A stretch of DNA of 38,229 bases, taken from an uncultured Roseburia sp. GTDB taxonomy: Bacteria; Bacillota; Clostridia; Lachnospirales; Lachnospiraceae. Both the position numbers and the translations under genes were made by a program. Of the stretch, positions 15,598-24,692 are shown piece by piece. A model generated the notes under the pieces. It searched no databases, had not been told where the DNA came from, and was given only the letters and a program-made list of their open reading frames with translations. The DNA lies in assembly GCA_900542495.1 (NCBI GenBank), contig UQNW01000023.1:1-38229 (forward strand), read 5' to 3'. Every line of letters begins with the position of its first letter. Within the stretch, counting starts at the first letter, position 1.

Positions 15598-15840
15598 ATG
15601 CAACAGGCAGACATCAGTAAAGTACGTGCATCCGTACACCAGCAGTGTGGAAGTAAAGTTATGATCCAGCTTGACCGTGGACGCAACAAGGTAGACATCC
15701 AGCAGGGAGTGATCCAGCATGCATATCCAAGTGTTTTTACAATCTTGGTCAATGATGAGCGTGATGATAATCAACCTCAGTTATTATCCTTTAGTTACAA
15801 TGATATTATTACAAAAGATATCCGCATGAAACTCTGCTAG
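15598..15840 (+). CDS. veg: Veg family protein
   Basis: An 80-residue protein of the Veg family, known from Bacillus subtilis as an abundantly transcribed small protein linked to biofilm formation and spore outgrowth. The typical N-terminal region 'I..VR..V....G..V......GR.K....GVI...YPSVF.I' is present here as ISKVRASVHQQ... and VIQHAYPSVFTILV, followed by SFSYNDIITKDI. Strong AAGGAGG and promoter suggest high expression. In Clostridia veg often precedes a DUF3794 sporulation gene, as it does here. Confidence 0.93.
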   Translation: MQQADISKVRASVHQQCGSKVMIQLDRGRNKVDIQQGVIQHAYPSVFTILVNDERDDNQPQLLSFSYNDIITKDIRMKLC

Positions 15841-15874
15841 ACGGCAGTTATCCGGAAGCATATTACAAAAGCGT

Positions 15875-15903
15875 GTATAAAATTCCCTCTATTCGAATAC
15901 AAT
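15875..15903 (+). promoter_or_regulatory. Candidate sigma-E promoter of sipL
   Basis: GTATAAA (15875-15881), 14 bp, AATACAAT (15896-15903). The -10 matches the sigma-E form CATACAAT at 7 of 8 positions. The spoIIID promoter at 31083-31111 has the same layout. Confidence 0.55.
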
Positions 15904-15935
15904 GAAAAAAAGGATTTCGAATCGGGGGTATTTTT

Positions 15936-17537
15936 TTGCAATTAAATAAAATAAAATTACATAGCTGCATGAAATTTGCCAGCGCACAGAGCCAGATCAC
16001 ATTAGATGATGATTATAACGTGCCGGATTACCGGCCGGACATTGTAAAAGTTTTGAAGGAAAAAGGAGAGCTTCATTTTGACGAGGTGAAGGCGGCAGCA
16101 GGTGCCGCATGGTTAAAAGGACGCCTTGTTTTCAAGGTGCTGTACCGCAGCGACCAGGAAAATGGAAAAATCAGCTGTTTAAAAGGAGAAATCCCGTTTC
16201 AGGAAAAACTCAACATGGACGGCGTACAGGAATATGACGTGATCCAGGCATCAGGGGAAATCGAAGACCTTACGATCGGTGTGATCCATTCCAGAAAAAT
16301 CAGTGTGCGCGCGGTTATTTTGCTGAATGCAGAAGAACAGCGGGAAAAAGACGAGGAACTCTGCGTCGGCTTAGAAGAAGACTGTGGCTGTGAGCAGAGA
16401 TACCGGAGCACAAAAGTATTACAGCTTTTATGCAGAAAACATGATCAGTGCCGTCAGAAAACCGAGATCACACTGCCTTCAAGCAAGCCAAACGTGCAGG
16501 AGATTTTATGGAAAAGCTTAGAGATCCGCAACATGGATACAAAAATGGGGCAGGACGGCGTCAAGATTGGCGGAGAGATCCTTGTATCTGTTTTATATCA
16601 GGAGGAAGAGGAAGCAGGACGCGTGCAGTGGTATGAGACGGTGATTCCTTTAGACTGCGGAGTGGAATGTGATGCAGGGGCAGAGAGTGACAGTATTTAC
16701 AAAGTGAAGGTGGAACCGGTTTCGAAGGAACTGGAAGTGAAGCCGGATTATGACGGCGAGGAGCGTGTTCTTGTTCTGGAACTGGTGCTGAATCTGGATA
16801 TCCGTGTGTGGAAGGAGCAGGAGATTTCCATGCTGGAAGATCTGTATTCTCTGAAAAAAGAACTGATCCCCGTCTGCTCCGGCGTGACTTTAAATCATAT
16901 TTCCGTGAAAAATGACAGCCAGTGCCGTCTGACGGAACAAATGGAATTAACGGAAAGTCAGGAAAAAATTTTACAGATCTGCTCCTGCGAGGGAACCGTA
17001 CACTTAGAGCACACAGAACTAACGGAGCAGGGAGTGCGGGCAGAGGGAATCTTAGTCGCAGAACTGCTTTATATCACGACGGACGATCAGATGCCGATTG
17101 GCTCAGCGAGGGAGATTTATCCGTTTGAACAGTTGATCGAGATTCCACAGCAGAATGTTGGAAAAAGGACAGAACTACAAATGACGGAACAAAACAACCG
17201 TCTGCAGACAGAGCTGGAATGTCGGATCAACCAGTTGTCCGCGGTCATGTTAGATCAGGATCATGTGGAGATAAAAGCAGTGATTGCACTGGATCTGCTT
17301 GCATTTGAGCAGGAAGAGATAGATAATATAACTGATACAAAAGAGGAACCGTTAGACATGGAGCAGTTGCAGAAACGTCCGGGACTGGTTGGATACATTG
17401 CAAAAGACGGAGATTCCCTCTGGAACATTGCAAAAGAAAATCACACAACTGTTGGGGATATTTTGCGAGACAACCACAGAACGGATGAAAATCTGCGCAG
17501 GGGAGAGAAAATCCTCATTGTAAAAAAAGTAGAGTAA
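15936..17537 (+). CDS. sipL: SipL-like spore coat morphogenesis protein (DUF3794 repeats, LysM)
   Basis: A 533-residue protein with three DUF3794 (SPOCS) domains (about residues 20-150, 170-300 and 320-450) and a C-terminal LysM domain (about 487-533, YIAKDGDSLWNIAKENHTTVGDIL). This is the architecture of Clostridioides difficile SipL, which binds SpoIVA through its LysM domain and directs coat assembly around the forespore. Translation seems to start at TTG (15936), seven bases after GGGGG; the next Met (codon 12) lies inside the first conserved strand. It follows veg and carries a candidate sigma-E promoter, which suits mother-cell expression. Confidence 0.9.
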   Translation: MQLNKIKLHSCMKFASAQSQITLDDDYNVPDYRPDIVKVLKEKGELHFDEVKAAAGAAWLKGRLVFKVLYRSDQENGKISCLKGEIPFQEKLNMDGVQEYDVIQASGEIEDLTIGVIHSRKISVRAVILLNAEEQREKDEELCVGLEEDCGCEQRYRSTKVLQLLCRKHDQCRQKTEITLPSSKPNVQEILWKSLEIRNMDTKMGQDGVKIGGEILVSVLYQEEEEAGRVQWYETVIPLDCGVECDAGAESDSIYKVKVEPVSKELEVKPDYDGEERVLVLELVLNLDIRVWKEQEISMLEDLYSLKKELIPVCSGVTLNHISVKNDSQCRLTEQMELTESQEKILQICSCEGTVHLEHTELTEQGVRAEGILVAELLYITTDDQMPIGSAREIYPFEQLIEIPQQNVGKRTELQMTEQNNRLQTELECRINQLSAVMLDQDHVEIKAVIALDLLAFEQEEIDNITDTKEEPLDMEQLQKRPGLVGYIAKDGDSLWNIAKENHTTVGDILRDNHRTDENLRRGEKILIVKKVE

Positions 17538-17552
17538 AAACAGGAGAAAGCG

Positions 17553-17591
17553 TATATTCCTACCGCCTGAAACATCGGGTGCAGGAATATA
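17553..17591 (+). other. Hairpin between sipL and ABC ATPase gene
   Basis: TATATTCCT (17553-17561) and AGGAATATA (17583-17591) form a perfect 9-bp stem, with ACC/GGT inside. There is no T tract, so it is not a clear terminator. It ends 9 bases before the next ATG and could mask the weak ribosome site. Confidence 0.6.
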
Positions 17592-17600
17592 GTTTGAAAC

Positions 17601-18287
17601 ATGATTGAAGTAACACAGATTCGAAAAAGTTATGGCAAGAAGAAAGTACTGTCCGATATCACATTTCAGGTAAAATCGGGAGAGTGCGTTGCCATTGCAG
17701 GAAAAAATGGCTGCGGAAAATCCACTTTGATGCAGATCATGGCAGGAACTTTAAAAGCGGACGCAGGAAAGTTATGCTATTTTGGAGAAAACATATCCTA
17801 CGGAAGCAGTGCGTTCCAACGGCTCTGCGGTTATGTTCCGCAGGAAAATCCGCTGTTAGAAGAACTGACAGTGCAGGATAATTTAAAACTCTGGGGTGGC
17901 AGCGGTAATGCGTACATGAAGGAGCTGATTTGGCAGTTTCATTTGGAGGAGTTGTTAAAAACAGAAGTGCGGAAGCTTTCCGGCGGCATGAAACGGCGCC
18001 TTAGCATTGCAAGTGCGCTCGTGGAAAATCCGCCGTTTGTGCTAATGGATGAGCCGACAACTGCACTAGATCTTTCTTACAAAGAAAGTATTCATCAGTG
18101 GATGAAAACCTATCAGCAGAAAAAAGGGATCATTCTCATGACCACACATGATGAGAGTGAGATCCGCAACGCGAGCCGCTGCCTTTTTATGGAAGAGGGA
18201 AAAGTGCAGGAGCTGGATGCGGATTCTATTTTACAGAAATTTGCCAGCAGGTCCGGTGAAACAGCCGGGCAGAAGAAGCACCTATAG
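17601..18287 (+). CDS. ABC transporter ATP-binding protein
   Basis: A 228-residue ATPase subunit of an ABC-2 type exporter. Walker A is AGKNGCGKST, the signature is LSGGMKRRLSIA, Walker B is FVLMDEPTTAL and the switch His is in MTTHDESE. It is the first gene of a three-gene set: a membrane-anchored protein follows after 39 bp and a large permease after that. The substrate is not evident. No good ribosome site precedes the ATG, and a hairpin lies directly upstream, so translation may be limited. Confidence 0.93.
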   Translation: MIEVTQIRKSYGKKKVLSDITFQVKSGECVAIAGKNGCGKSTLMQIMAGTLKADAGKLCYFGENISYGSSAFQRLCGYVPQENPLLEELTVQDNLKLWGGSGNAYMKELIWQFHLEELLKTEVRKLSGGMKRRLSIASALVENPPFVLMDEPTTALDLSYKESIHQWMKTYQQKKGIILMTTHDESEIRNASRCLFMEEGKVQELDADSILQKFASRSGETAGQKKHL

Positions 18288-18326
18288 AAACAGGAAGAAC
18301 AGAAGAAAAATAAAGGAGGATTCGTT

Positions 18327-19697
18327 ATGAACGAACAATTTGAAACACAAAATCCGGTGGAGAACACGGATGCAACGTTAAATGCAGTGGAAACATTCAC
18401 ACCACAGCCATCAAAAAAGAAAAACAAAAAAATCGCGATCATTGCCGGAACAGTAGCAGCAGTCGTTGCCATAGGCGGCATTGGCGCTTTTGCGGTAGTA
18501 AAGACCGGAGCATTTTTAAGTCCGTCCAAAAAGGTGCTGCTTGCAGGAGCAAAAACAGTCAGTGACACTGGAAGCTTTGGCGAGGCAATCAAAGACTGTG
18601 CATCTTTATATTCCGAAGAGTATACGTTAAAAATGGATATGTCTACGGAAAATGGTGATTTTTCCATAGAAGGACGCAATTCAAAGGACGAGAAGCAGAT
18701 TAAGGGAAATCTGAACATTTCCGGTGTGCCAGCAATTGATTTTCTGGCAGACATGAACGCCGAACTGGTGCAGATTGAAGTTCCGACGATCAGCGATCAG
18801 CTTTTTACTTATGATTACCGGAATGAAAAGACAGGTTATCTGCTTGAAATGGTAGATAAAAATATGCTGGATGCAATGGACGCAGCACTTCGCGATTCGT
18901 TTGATGCGCAGAAATCCGACGAAGTCCGTGCCGAGTTAAAGAAAATATTTGTGGACGAATACAATTCTCTTGAATTTACAAAAACAGAGACAAAAGACTT
19001 TGTCATCAATGGGGAACAGCATAGCTGCAAAGGTTATGAAACCGTAGTGACAAAGGAAAACATGAATCACGTGATCGACGGCGTGGAGAACCTTTATGGT
19101 GAAAGTTATGCGGAACTGTTAGAGACATTGGATGTGACAGCAGCAGATTATGTTGCAGGGCTGAGAGAGAAAGTGGAAGAAATGCCGGACAGCACAACAG
19201 TAGTTTTCTATCTATACAAAGGTCAGTATGCGGCAATCGATGTGACACCGGAAGCGGAGAGTACCACGGAAATCCAGTTCCTTGGTGGAGACACCAGAAT
19301 GCAGAATATGAAGCTTTTGACAGACGGGCAGGAAGTTTTTAATCTTGAGGGAGATCAGGAAGGCACTGTACAGACCATTACGTTTTCCGAGGAAAATGGA
19401 ACAGCAGTTTTTACCTATGACAGCAGCAGCGGCGATATCACATATGATGTCACAGGTATGGACAGCACATACTCGTATCAATTTGCAGGAAATCTTGCAA
19501 TTGACAAAAACAGTGCAGTACTTACGATCGACGATCTTGGAATGGATTCAGAAGACATGAGCGGAACTGTCACATGGGAAAAGGGCGCTCAGTTTGACGA
19601 GGTTTCCGGGGAGCTGTTTGATCTTGGAAATGCAACGGAAGAAGAATGGAGAAGTCTTCTGAGTGAGATTTTTGGAGCATTGTTAGGTGGATTTTAA
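18327..19697 (+). CDS. Membrane-anchored extracellular protein of ABC exporter operon
   Basis: A 456-residue protein I do not recognise. Residues 1-35 are cytosolic and end in KKKNKK; one membrane helix follows (about 37-62, IAIIAGTVAAVVAIGGIGAFAVV). The remaining 390 residues are outside, rich in Asp, Glu and Thr, with many short beta-type segments (YTLKMDMSTENGDFSIEG, TGYLLEMVDKN, TVVFYLYKGQYAAIDV). It lies between the ATPase and the permease; its stop is three bases from the permease start. It could be an accessory or cargo-related subunit. Start follows AAAGGAGG. Confidence 0.8.
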   Translation: MNEQFETQNPVENTDATLNAVETFTPQPSKKKNKKIAIIAGTVAAVVAIGGIGAFAVVKTGAFLSPSKKVLLAGAKTVSDTGSFGEAIKDCASLYSEEYTLKMDMSTENGDFSIEGRNSKDEKQIKGNLNISGVPAIDFLADMNAELVQIEVPTISDQLFTYDYRNEKTGYLLEMVDKNMLDAMDAALRDSFDAQKSDEVRAELKKIFVDEYNSLEFTKTETKDFVINGEQHSCKGYETVVTKENMNHVIDGVENLYGESYAELLETLDVTAADYVAGLREKVEEMPDSTTVVFYLYKGQYAAIDVTPEAESTTEIQFLGGDTRMQNMKLLTDGQEVFNLEGDQEGTVQTITFSEENGTAVFTYDSSSGDITYDVTGMDSTYSYQFAGNLAIDKNSAVLTIDDLGMDSEDMSGTVTWEKGAQFDEVSGELFDLGNATEEEWRSLLSEIFGALLGGF

Positions 19698-19700
19698 TCA

Positions 19701-22001
19701 ATGAAATTTTTTTTCAGATATCTGGCGCTGGAGGGCAAAAAAAGCCTGATAGCGGAAAGAAAAAGCATTGTAAAGTTTATAGTTATGTTATTACTGATCG
19801 CAGGCGGAGTGCTTGCGGTCAGTCTCGTTATGAGTGATGCGGGCGTTTTTCAGACGGCAGAGATTGGCGTTGTGATCCCGGAGGATGAGAATCAGACCAA
19901 AATGGTGGCGCAGTTTATTTCCAACATGGACAGCGTGAAAAGTGTCTGCCATTTTCAATATCTGGATCAGAAATCTGCGCTGGATGCGCTAGGAGAGGGC
20001 AGTCTGGATGCTGTGCTCTCTCTGCCGGAGCAGTTTTATGAAGATGTGGATTCCGGAAAAAATACGCCTGCAACCATTTATTTTCCGGAAAATGCACCGT
20101 TAAATACAAGAGTGTTTGGCGAGCTTGTGACAGACGGTGTCTCGCTGCTTCGGACGGCGGAGGCAGGTGTTTATGCAGCTTATGACACCGCCGGAATTTA
20201 CAGGGCAGAGCTTACAAATGACCAGATCGGTGATGTGATAGCAGACCTTTATATTTATGAAGCCCTTGACCGCACTTTGGTCTTTCAGAAAAGCGTATAT
20301 TCTTCGCTTGGGAAGGCGGATCTTTATCAATACTATTTTTCAGCGGGCGTTTTGATCCTGTTACTTATGCTCGGAGTGAACCAGAGCCATTTGTATCAGA
20401 GGCAGAGCCGTGCGGTGGAAAATAAAATCCGCATTTATGGGATTGGGGAAGGAAAAAATGCACTGATCAAACTGTTGCTTATGACAATCCCATTATGGCT
20501 TGCTGGGACGATTATTTATGTGGCGGGGTGCGCGGTGTCGAAACAGTATCATTTGTCATTTTTGTGGTTTGACAGGGAAGTACTCGCTGGAACGTTGCTG
20601 CTTGCGGCAGTGATCGCAGCGTATTTTCATCTGGTCTATACTATTTCCGGGGAGAGCACAAGAGGAACGGTCGTACTGCTTGCCGTCAATATGCTTCAGG
20701 TCATTGCATCGGGCATTGTGATCCCGACTGCGTATCTGCCGAAGCTGTTTGAAAAAATTGCACCTTTTTTCCCACTGACATTCTGGGATAATTATTATCT
20801 GAAACTGCTCTTTTTTGGAATAGATGCAAGGGATACAAAGCTGCTTTTTCTGATGCTTTTCGGGTTTCTTGGAGTCAGTGTGATCTGGGCGAAAGTCAGC
20901 AGCTTGCGGAAAAAGGGTGATGAGAAACGAAGAAAATCAGGCGGTTCTCTGTCTCAATGGAAGAAGCCACAGATACTGACATGGTATCAGTTACAGTTGA
21001 AGGCATGGCTGAAACGTGGGACAAGCCTTTTACTGTTAGCTGCAATGCTTCTGGTTGTCTGGCTTGCCGGGCAGATTTCGATACCGCAGTCAGATAATGT
21101 GACGGTTGGAGTTGTGTCAACAGAAGGAGCGCATGGAAAAGAAGTGCTGGAGCATTTAAAAGAGCGGGAAAGCATTTTTTCATTTGTGGAGTATGACAGC
21201 AGGGAGACGCTGTTAGCGGATCTTGTCGCAGGAAAATTAGAGTGTGGATTCTATTTTTCACAGAACTTTGAAAAGAAGTTTGAACACGAAAAGTTAAAAA
21301 ACAGCGTTTCCTATGTCTGCACGCCGCTTACGACCAAAGGTGAGGTGGCGCGGGAGACCTTTTACGCTGCACTGTTTGAGGTGTATGGCAGACAGATGTT
21401 AAGTGCGAGGGCAGAGCAGCTATTCGGTGAAAATGCATCTGCGGCTGAAAGTACACTGTTGGAAAATAACGAAAAGTATCTGGCTGGAAGCGAAGTTTTT
21501 CAGGTGAATGTGGAGCAGACGAAAGCGGTAGAAAATGTCCGAAATACCGCACAGAAGGTATTTCCAATCCATGGTCTTGTGGCGGTGTTTTTATTTTTTA
21601 TCATGTTTGTGGAATATGGACGCCGTTTTGATGCAGGAGAGGGAAAGCCATATCTGGTGCTGCCGGCACCAATGGGAGACGGTTTTCAGATCATGGGACT
21701 TCTTGCGGCTGGAACGGTACCGGCAGTGCTTGGCACAGTCATGGTGTGCAGCAGCGGGGAAAGCAGGGGCTTCATTATAGAAGTGACAGCAATGTGTCTG
21801 CTTTTGGTGATCTGCGCGCTATGGATTGCATTTGTTGGAAAATGGATACGCAGTATGACGGGATTTACGTCCCAGATGTTTCTACTGTTGTTGATAAACC
21901 TCGTGTTCTGTCCGGTTTTTGTGGATATTTCAGCTTATATTCCTGCATTCGAAATTGTGCGCTGTCTTTTCCCGACGGGACTTTATCTGGAATTTTGTTG
22001 A
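19701..22001 (+). CDS. ABC-2 type permease, two fused half-transporters
   Basis: A 766-residue membrane protein. Residues 1 to about 405 and about 425-766 look like two copies of the same ABC-2 permease plan: a basic start, one helix, an extracellular domain opening with 'VGVV' (IGVVIPEDENQ; VGVVSTEGAHG) and a region of several helices. Two such halves are normally separate genes. It may thus provide both membrane halves for the ATPase encoded at 17601. The second half ends abruptly at GLYLEFC before a TGA; the in-frame codons beyond would add a hydrophobic stretch. The ATG begins three bases after the stop of the preceding gene. Confidence 0.88.
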   Translation: MKFFFRYLALEGKKSLIAERKSIVKFIVMLLLIAGGVLAVSLVMSDAGVFQTAEIGVVIPEDENQTKMVAQFISNMDSVKSVCHFQYLDQKSALDALGEGSLDAVLSLPEQFYEDVDSGKNTPATIYFPENAPLNTRVFGELVTDGVSLLRTAEAGVYAAYDTAGIYRAELTNDQIGDVIADLYIYEALDRTLVFQKSVYSSLGKADLYQYYFSAGVLILLLMLGVNQSHLYQRQSRAVENKIRIYGIGEGKNALIKLLLMTIPLWLAGTIIYVAGCAVSKQYHLSFLWFDREVLAGTLLLAAVIAAYFHLVYTISGESTRGTVVLLAVNMLQVIASGIVIPTAYLPKLFEKIAPFFPLTFWDNYYLKLLFFGIDARDTKLLFLMLFGFLGVSVIWAKVSSLRKKGDEKRRKSGGSLSQWKKPQILTWYQLQLKAWLKRGTSLLLLAAMLLVVWLAGQISIPQSDNVTVGVVSTEGAHGKEVLEHLKERESIFSFVEYDSRETLLADLVAGKLECGFYFSQNFEKKFEHEKLKNSVSYVCTPLTTKGEVARETFYAALFEVYGRQMLSARAEQLFGENASAAESTLLENNEKYLAGSEVFQVNVEQTKAVENVRNTAQKVFPIHGLVAVFLFFIMFVEYGRRFDAGEGKPYLVLPAPMGDGFQIMGLLAAGTVPAVLGTVMVCSSGESRGFIIEVTAMCLLLVICALWIAFVGKWIRSMTGFTSQMFLLLLINLVFCPVFVDISAYIPAFEIVRCLFPTGLYLEFC

Positions 22002-22132
22002 TTGTTCATAATCTGCTTATTAGTTATATGTGTAAAATTATGGAAACTCTATTAATTTCTTCATAAGATGTGTTAAAATAAGTGCGTATCACATTAGCGT
22101 ATGCGCTAACGAATGAAGGAGATTAACGCTTT

Positions 22133-23392
22133 ATGAAGTTTTTACAGGCGATAAAGAAAATAAAAGTCAGAAAAGAAATTGTTGCGGCAGCAATGGCTTG
22201 CGTACTCGGCATTGGAAGCATTTATTCCGTCCGTGCAACGGTTATTAATGACGCAAAAAATAAGAAAAATGAGGCACAGCAGGAGTTAGACAATATCAAC
22301 AGCCAGATCGATGAGATTCAGGCAGCCCAGAGTGACTTGCAGGAGGAAATGGATGCGTATGATGATCAGTTAATGGCACTGCTCACAGACATGGATCTTC
22401 TGGAAAATGATATGAGTGCAAAGCAGGATGAGATCGATCAGGCGAATGCAGATTTAGAAGTGGCACAGGAGAAAGAACAGACGCAGTATAATGCGATGAA
22501 AACGAGAATCCAGTACATGTATGAAAACGGTGACAGCAACTACTGGGAAGCCATGATGGGGGCTACAAGTATTACGGATCTGTTAAACCGTGTGGAATAT
22601 GTATCCGAAGTTTATGATTATGACCGAAAGCAGCTTACCGCATATCAGGAGACTGTACAGCAGGTAGCAGATCTGAAAGATCAGCTGAATGCCCAGCTTG
22701 CAGAAATGGAAGAATTAAAAATCAGCTACGAAGATCAGGCAGCTTCCCTGCAGGCTCTGATCACAGAAAAAAGTGCAGCAATGGATAATTTTGACGCCCA
22801 GCTTGCAAGTGCAAAAAGTCTTGCAAGTCAGTATGCAAATACCATCAAACAGCAGAACCAGATCATTGCAAATGAGCAGGCACGTCAGGCAGCGGAAGAG
22901 GCGGCAGCGAGGCGTGCAGCACAACAACAGCAGCAACAGCAAAATGCAGGAAATCAGTCAAACACAACGGGCGGTGACACAAATGCGTCAACTTCAGGTT
23001 CAGGAACCGGTTTAACATCTTCAGGTTTAAATCCTGCACATACCACAAGTGTCAGCGGAAGTGATGTGGTTGCTTTTGCAAGCCAGTATGTCGGATATCC
23101 GTATGTATATGGCGGTAACAGTCTGACCGAGGGATCTGATTGTTCTTACTTTGTCATGGCATGCTTCGGGCAGTTCGGAATCTCACTTCCGAGAAATTCC
23201 TATTCCATGCAGAGCTGCGGACAGGCAGTCAGTTACGACTGTGCACAGCCGGGTGATATCATCTGCTATCCGGGACACGTTGCAATCTACATGGGAAACG
23301 GACGCATCGTCCATGCCTCCAGCCCGACAAACGGAATCTGCTACGGAAGTGCGACGTATCGTACGATTCTGACGATCCGGAGAGTACTATAG
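22133..23392 (+). CDS. Secreted peptidoglycan hydrolase: coiled coil plus NlpC/P60
   Basis: A 419-residue PcsB/CwlO-like cell-wall hydrolase. The N-terminus is basic with a hydrophobic segment (VAAAMACVLGIGSIYSV) that serves as signal peptide or anchor. Residues about 40-260 form a long coiled coil with many Gln, Glu and Asp. A low-complexity QQQQQ and Ser/Thr/Gly linker follows. The NlpC/P60 domain (about 300-419) has Cys337 in GSDCSYF and His382 in PGHVAIYMG. Such coiled coils are regulated by FtsEX in relatives; no ftsEX gene is in the window. A TTAGCG-tatg-CGCTAA inverted repeat lies in the leader near 22095. Confidence 0.93.
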   Translation: MKFLQAIKKIKVRKEIVAAAMACVLGIGSIYSVRATVINDAKNKKNEAQQELDNINSQIDEIQAAQSDLQEEMDAYDDQLMALLTDMDLLENDMSAKQDEIDQANADLEVAQEKEQTQYNAMKTRIQYMYENGDSNYWEAMMGATSITDLLNRVEYVSEVYDYDRKQLTAYQETVQQVADLKDQLNAQLAEMEELKISYEDQAASLQALITEKSAAMDNFDAQLASAKSLASQYANTIKQQNQIIANEQARQAAEEAAARRAAQQQQQQQNAGNQSNTTGGDTNASTSGSGTGLTSSGLNPAHTTSVSGSDVVAFASQYVGYPYVYGGNSLTEGSDCSYFVMACFGQFGISLPRNSYSMQSCGQAVSYDCAQPGDIICYPGHVAIYMGNGRIVHASSPTNGICYGSATYRTILTIRRVL

Positions 23393-23418
23393 TGTTGGCA
23401 AGTGTCTCGACAAAAGAA

Positions 23419-23447
23419 TTGTATCTTATTAGAAAAAGTGATATAAT
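23419..23447 (+). promoter_or_regulatory. yqeY promoter
   Basis: TTGTAT (23419-23424), 17 bp, perfect TATAAT (23442-23447) with TG one base upstream. A 100-nt leader with a GAGTTTCGC motif follows. Confidence 0.75.
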
Positions 23448-23549
23448 ATCACACGGAGTTTGTTCGTACTAACATCAACGACTTAATTGCAAATTTCGTA
23501 ATTCGAAAGTGAGTTTCGCTATACCAAAAAATGAAAGAAGGAAATTATT

Positions 23550-23987
23550 ATGCAGTTTGAACAGTTACAGAAAGACATGATAGCAGCCATGAAGGCAAGA
23601 GATAAAGTTCGCAAAGATGCAATTTCCGCATTAGTATCCGCAGCGAAGAAAGTAGCCATTGATGAGGGATGCAGAGACAACATCAGCGAGGAGATCGTAG
23701 ACCGCGTGATCTTAAAAGAGATCAAATCCGTCAAAGAGCAGATCGATACCTGCCCGGCAGAGAGAACCGATTTAAAAGAAGAATATCAGGCAAGATATGA
23801 TATCTATCAGGAATATGCACCAAAAATGATGTCCGCAGAGGAAGTAGAGGCATTTATCACAGAAAAATTTGCAGATATCGTTGCAGGTAAGAATAAAGGA
23901 ATGATCATGAAAAATGTTATGCCGGAATAAAAAGGCAAAGCAGAGGGAAGCGTGATCAATCAGGTGGTTGCAAAACTTTGTCAGTAA
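23550..23987 (+). CDS. yqeY: GatB/YqeY domain protein with premature in-frame stop
   Basis: The frame from ATG 23550 to TAA 23928-23930 encodes 126 residues, but YqeY proteins are usually about 145-150 long. Reading in frame past the TAA gives KGKAEGSVINQVVAKLCQ and then a second TAA at 23985-23987. This is the usual C-terminal end of the family (MPxLKGKADGxxINxVVKxLL). Restoring Leu (TTA) at the stop codon would give a full-length protein of 145 residues. It is therefore a nonsense-truncated YqeY, a read-through case or a sequencing error. YqeY resembles the tail domain of GatB, which handles misacylated tRNA. Promoter and AAGGAAATT ribosome site are intact. Confidence 0.9.
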
Positions 23988-24016
23988 GCACCAGACAGAA
24001 GGGCGTGGCGGTAAAT

Positions 24017-24670
24017 ATGGAGAAGCGGATTCGTTTTACAATCATTCTTGTGCTGATCCTGATCGTGGTCATTGCATTTTCTTTTCAGTCGAAAGAGAAG
24101 AAAGAATATCTGGTTTTCAATGAGAAACTGGATGAAACAGCAGTTACGGTGGATGATGCCGACCTGACCTTACGTGATATCGCATTTTATGTGGCGTATG
24201 AGGAGAAAACGGTTCAGGAGCAGGCCATTCTTTACAACCCGGACAATCCGAGACAGTATTGGAATGTATACACGGACGGTCAGTTTGTGAAACTTGCTGC
24301 AAAGCAGGCGGCACTGGATATGGCGGTTCATGATGAGATTTTTTACCGGATGGCTGTGGCAGAAGGCGTAGAACTGGATGCGGCAGAGAGAACGTATCTT
24401 GAAAATGATGAGAATGATTTCTGGTCTGACTTAGAGGATTGGCAGAAAGATCAGTTGGGAATTTCCGAGGATGAACTTGATTTTTCCATGGAAAAAATAG
24501 CGTTAGCGGATAAGTACCAGAGCATTTATGCCCAGATGAATCAAAAAGAATATGAGGCGTATAATTTTAATGGGGAGGCCTACGAGGCACTTTTACAGGA
24601 GCACACATGCAGTGTGAAGGAAAAAGTGTGGGACAGAGTGGAATTTGGCTCTGTAACGCTTGACAATTAG
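24017..24670 (+). CDS. Membrane-anchored extracellular protein, SurA-N-like
   Basis: A 217-residue protein with one N-terminal helix (FTIILVLILIVVIAFSF) and a helical, acidic outer domain. The layout 'VDDADLTLRDIAFYVAYEE ... LAAKQAALDMAVHDEIFYRMAVAEGVELDAAERTYL' resembles the SurA/PrsA N-terminal chaperone fold, but no PPIase domain follows. The open frame could begin at TTG 23978, but that codon lies in the unread tail of yqeY; ATG 24017 before EKRIRF is more natural. The next gene starts 22 bases after its stop. The function is not known. Confidence 0.65.
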   Translation: MEKRIRFTIILVLILIVVIAFSFQSKEKKEYLVFNEKLDETAVTVDDADLTLRDIAFYVAYEEKTVQEQAILYNPDNPRQYWNVYTDGQFVKLAAKQAALDMAVHDEIFYRMAVAEGVELDAAERTYLENDENDFWSDLEDWQKDQLGISEDELDFSMEKIALADKYQSIYAQMNQKEYEAYNFNGEAYEALLQEHTCSVKEKVWDRVEFGSVTLDN

Positions 24671-24692
24671 AAAAGTAGAAAAGAGAAAAATT

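Noticed and set aside
22915..22945. CAG/CAA repeat as a separate repeat element
   Set aside because: It is the poly-Gln linker of the NlpC/P60 protein.
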